A stretch of DNA of 32,274 nucleotides from Streptomyces ossamyceticus. Its GTDB lineage: Bacteria; Actinomycetota; Actinomycetes; Streptomycetales; Streptomycetaceae. A model generated the notes under the pieces. It was not told the DNA's origin. It was given only the letters and a program-made list of their open reading frames with translations, and ran no database searches. The stretch covers positions 1 through 32,274 of the forward strand of contig NZ_LIQX01000079.1 in assembly GCF_001418475.1 (NCBI RefSeq). The letters are read 5' to 3'. A program made the position numbers and the translations under genes. This document shows, piece after piece, positions 30,188 to 32,274 of this stretch (position 1 is the stretch's first letter; every line of letters starts with the position of its first letter).

Positions 30188-31456
30188 TCACCCGGCTGAC
30201 TCGGCGACGTCGGCTATCGATTCCAGCACCTTGCGCGGATTGCCGTTCGGGGCCACCGCCCCGCCGATCCGCTTGCGGATCGCGGCGGCCACCTCGGACC
30301 AGTCGGTCTCGCCGACGGGGTAGAGCCGCAGGTTCTGCAGGGTGTCCAGGCCGCTCCACAGGGGCCTGTGGTCCTTGTCGGCGCGCATCCCGTCGGCGGC
30401 GGACGTGGTGACGGGCAGCAACTCGTACTCGGCGGCCTGCTCGGTCACGTACTTGTCGCCGTAGAGGAAGTCGAGGAACCGTCCCATCGCGTCGCGGTGG
30501 TCCTCGTTCCTGAAAGCGATGACCCAGTCCGCGGTGCCCATGGTGGGCGTGGCCGCGCCGTCGTGGCTCGGCAGCGGGACGGAGCCGTAGTTCACGGACT
30601 CGGAGGAGTCGTCGATCTGCCGGATCAGCGACAACGGGCCGTTGACCATGGCCGCGTCACCGCTCAGGAAGGCCTGCACGGCGTCGTCGCGGTTCAGCTC
30701 GCCGGGCGCGACCGGGCCGGTGAGGCCCTCCCCGACCAGCTTGTCCTTCAGCCAGGTCAGCGTCCGCACGTTCGCCGGGGAGGCGATGTCGTAGCTGTTG
30801 GCGTCGTCGGTGTAGCCGCCGTCACCTGCCAGCAGCCACATCAGGGTCTCGGCCTCCGCCTCCTCCGGGCCGAGCGGCACGGCGATCGGGTACTCCACGC
30901 CCAGCGCCTTCAACGCCCGTGCGCCGGCGACGAGTTCGTCCCACGACCGCGGGGGCTCCAGGCCGGCCCTCCGGAACAGGTCCTTGTTGTAGTACAGCAG
31001 CCGGGTGCTCGCGGTGAACGGCAGCCCGTACTGCACCCGGTTCAGTTCCCCGGCGTTCGCGAGGCTCGGTATGAAGGACGCCTGCACCGGTACCGAGAGC
31101 AGTTCGTCGGCGCTGTAGAGGAGGTCCTCGGCGGCGTACCGGGAGTAGCCGTCGGTCTGCACGATGTCGGGTGCCTCGCCCCGCTCGACCAGTTCCGCGA
31201 CCTTCTCGTCGACCTCGTCCCGCTCGTACACCTCGACGTCCACCTCGATGCCCGGGTTCTCGGCGGTGAAGTCCAGCACCAGCCGGTCCCAGTACCCCTC
31301 GGAGTTCTTGTGGACGTCGTCGCCGTAGTTGGTCGCGACGACGGTCAGGGAAACCTGTCCCGCCTCCGCGTCCGCGTTCCCGCCACAGCCGGACAGCCCG
31401 GCCGTGAGTCCCAGCGCGGCCGAGGCCGCCACGATCATCCGGGCCCTGTGGCGCAC
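30188..31456 (-). CDS. ABC-transporter sugar-binding lipoprotein (family 1 extracellular solute-binding protein)
   Basis: 422 residues. A lipoprotein signal (RMIVAASAALGLTAGLSGC) with lipobox LSGC and Cys 24 precedes a family 1 solute-binding fold (VVATNYGDDVHKNSEGYWDRL, ENPGIEVDVEVYERDEVDEKVAELVERGEAPDIV, YGLPFTASTRLLYYNKDLF). Such proteins bind mono- or oligosaccharides outside the membrane. GTG 31456, four bases after GGGGGA-type ribosome site sequence, gives a short normal signal; upstream starts would prefix a low-complexity repeat. A terminator follows, and no permease or ATPase gene is adjacent, so it is an orphan binding protein that must use transporter parts encoded elsewhere, or act as a sensor. 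Confidence 0.9.
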   Translation of the reverse strand: MRHRARMIVAASAALGLTAGLSGCGGNADAEAGQVSLTVVATNYGDDVHKNSEGYWDRLVLDFTAENPGIEVDVEVYERDEVDEKVAELVERGEAPDIVQTDGYSRYAAEDLLYSADELLSVPVQASFIPSLANAGELNRVQYGLPFTASTRLLYYNKDLFRRAGLEPPRSWDELVAGARALKALGVEYPIAVPLGPEEAEAETLMWLLAGDGGYTDDANSYDIASPANVRTLTWLKDKLVGEGLTGPVAPGELNRDDAVQAFLSGDAAMVNGPLSLIRQIDDSSESVNYGSVPLPSHDGAATPTMGTADWVIAFRNEDHRDAMGRFLDFLYGDKYVTEQAAEYELLPVTTSAADGMRADKDHRPLWSGLDTLQNLRLYPVGETDWSEVAAAIRKRIGGAVAPNGNPRKVLESIADVAESAG

Positions 31457-31465
31457 GGTTCCCCC

Positions 31466-31510
31466 ACTTCCAGCACTTCCAGAAATTCCGGTACTTCCCG
31501 CACCTCGGCA
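31466..31510. repeat. 9-bp tandem repeat before the binding-protein gene
   Basis: On the plus strand units ACTTCCAGC, ACTTCCAGA, AATTCCGGT, ACTTCCCGC and ACCTCGGCA follow each other exactly every 9 bp. On the minus strand they form a GGAAGT-rich leader ending right at the ribosome site. This may be a run of regulator-binding words or simple slippage DNA. Confidence 0.65.
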
Positions 31511-31688
31511 CCGCGGCCGAGCCTGCGTCGCGCCTGACCATGTGTGCGGGCCTCGCCCGCATCTGCTCGCGACGGGCTTGATCGTATGGGGCGCGCCGGT
31601 GCGGTACGGGGCCGTGGGCGTTGCGTTTTGATTCCAGGGATGTGACGGAAGTAACCCGACACGTCCCACACACGACAGGAAGTACGGA

Positions 31689-32246
31689 ATGGGTGCCCCT
31701 GTCGTTCACTGCGCCGGGAGCACGCCGGGCTTCGTCGTTCGCGCGGTGGCCGGGAGGCGAACCCCCGGACGCCCGGGGAAGACCCCGGTACGAAACCGTT
31801 CCGGAGAGCCGTCGGATGCGGACCGGGGGCACACCCCGCCGCTCGGGAGCCGGGTTGTCACGGGTGTCACCGTCCCCGCTGCCCACGCCGCCCCGAGGGC
31901 GACCGCGTCCCTCGTTCACGAGGAGGGCGAGCTCCGGTTCAGGGCCGCCCCGGGGCAGGCGAACCGGCTGAGCGTGTCCGCGAGGATCGTGCCGCGGCCG
32001 GAGTCGGAGGCGGACCATGTGCTGACCTTCGACGACCGGTACGCGATCACCCCCGGGACCCGCCCGTGCACGTACCCGAAGACGGCGGACAGTACCGTCG
32101 CGGAGTGCGCGGTGCCCATCCCGATGGGGTCCGACGACTCCGACATCTACGACGTAGGACAACAGCGGCAACGACACGCTGTACGGGGCGCGGGCAAGGA
32201 CACCCTGTCCGGCGGGCCGGGGCGCAACAGGCTCCACCAGAACTGA
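31689..32246 (+). pseudogene. Degenerate RTX-like calcium-binding exported protein gene
   Basis: The conserved middle, VTGVTVPAAHAAPRATASLVHEEGELRFRAAPGQANRLSVSARI then CAVPIPMGSDDSDIYDV, and the end GKDTLSGGPGRNRLHQN fit Streptomyces exported proteins with glycine/aspartate-rich nonapeptide repeats. The N-terminal signal is out of frame (a likely start ATG at 31816 reads MRTGGTPRR in another phase). The nonapeptide repeat block has been deleted except for traces (NDTLYG in one frame, DTLSGGPG in another). The stop is at 32244-32246. The gene is probably dead. A GGAAG before ATG 31689 gives an alternative but signal-less start. Confidence 0.65.
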
Positions 32247-32258
32247 CGCCGGGTCACC

Positions 32259-32274
32259 GGCCGGGCGCCCGGCC
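32259..32274 (+). terminator. GC palindrome after the RTX-like remnant
   Basis: GGCCGGGCGCCCGGCC is a perfect 16-bp palindrome at the window edge, 12 bp after the stop. It could be a hairpin terminator, but the sequence beyond is not visible. Confidence 0.35.

Overview
High-GC DNA with strong third-position G/C bias, dense overlapping operons, frequent GTG starts and Streptomyces-style regulatory and secreted protein families. It looks like chromosomal DNA of a Streptomyces or close relative. No rRNA, tRNA, CRISPR array, transposase or integrase was recognised.

Layout. (1) 1-3035: a leftward XRE regulator / ImmA-IrrE-type metallopeptidase pair, cut by the window edge, then a rightward GH51 arabinofuranosidase with a terminator; two identical 12-bp palindromes and a 12-bp tandem repeat lie between them. 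(2) 3100-11128: a rightward sugar-nucleotide block, galE1-ugd-uxs and then galE2 plus a large membrane GGDEF-EAL (cyclic di-GMP) protein. (3) 11154-14444: two heavily frameshifted genes (methyltransferase-like and phosphotransferase-like) on either side of an intact leftward ATP-grasp ligase. (4) 14550-16688: FAD oxidoreductase and GH16 glycosidase, ending in a 19-bp perfect stem. (5) 21903-16701, leftward: GT2, GT2, flippase, GT2, polysaccharide deacetylase, mostly joined by 4-bp overlaps. (6) 24375-22121, leftward: a large polytopic membrane protein and a small one. (7) 24794-26603: a frameshifted phosphoesterase lipoprotein, then a TetR regulator with a terminator. (8) 26605-32246: GH15 enzyme, anti-sigma-type kinase, solute-binding lipoprotein, and remnants of a methyltransferase, an MFS transporter and an RTX-like protein.

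Regions 2, 4, 5 and 6 read as an exopolysaccharide locus: nucleotide-sugar supply (UDP-Gal, UDP-GlcA, UDP-Xyl), three GT2 glycosyltransferases, a lipid-linked-glycan flippase, a possible GT-C/polymerase membrane protein, and tailoring by a deacetylase and a GH16 hydrolase.

Most interesting signal: an unusual dyad, consensus GTWTACNNNGTAWAC, occurs upstream of galE1-ugd-uxs, galE2-GGDEF/EAL (weaker), the glycosyltransferase operon and the tetR gene. At the first three it sits just downstream of a TTGAC(C/G)-17 bp-hexamer element, where transcription should start. This suggests one TetR repressor controlling precursor supply, cyclic di-GMP turnover and polymer assembly together. A second surprise is that the UDP-glucose dehydrogenase has Arg (CGC) where the family has its catalytic Cys (TGC). 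Six genes in the window are broken, several with multiple lesions, so local gene decay is likely.
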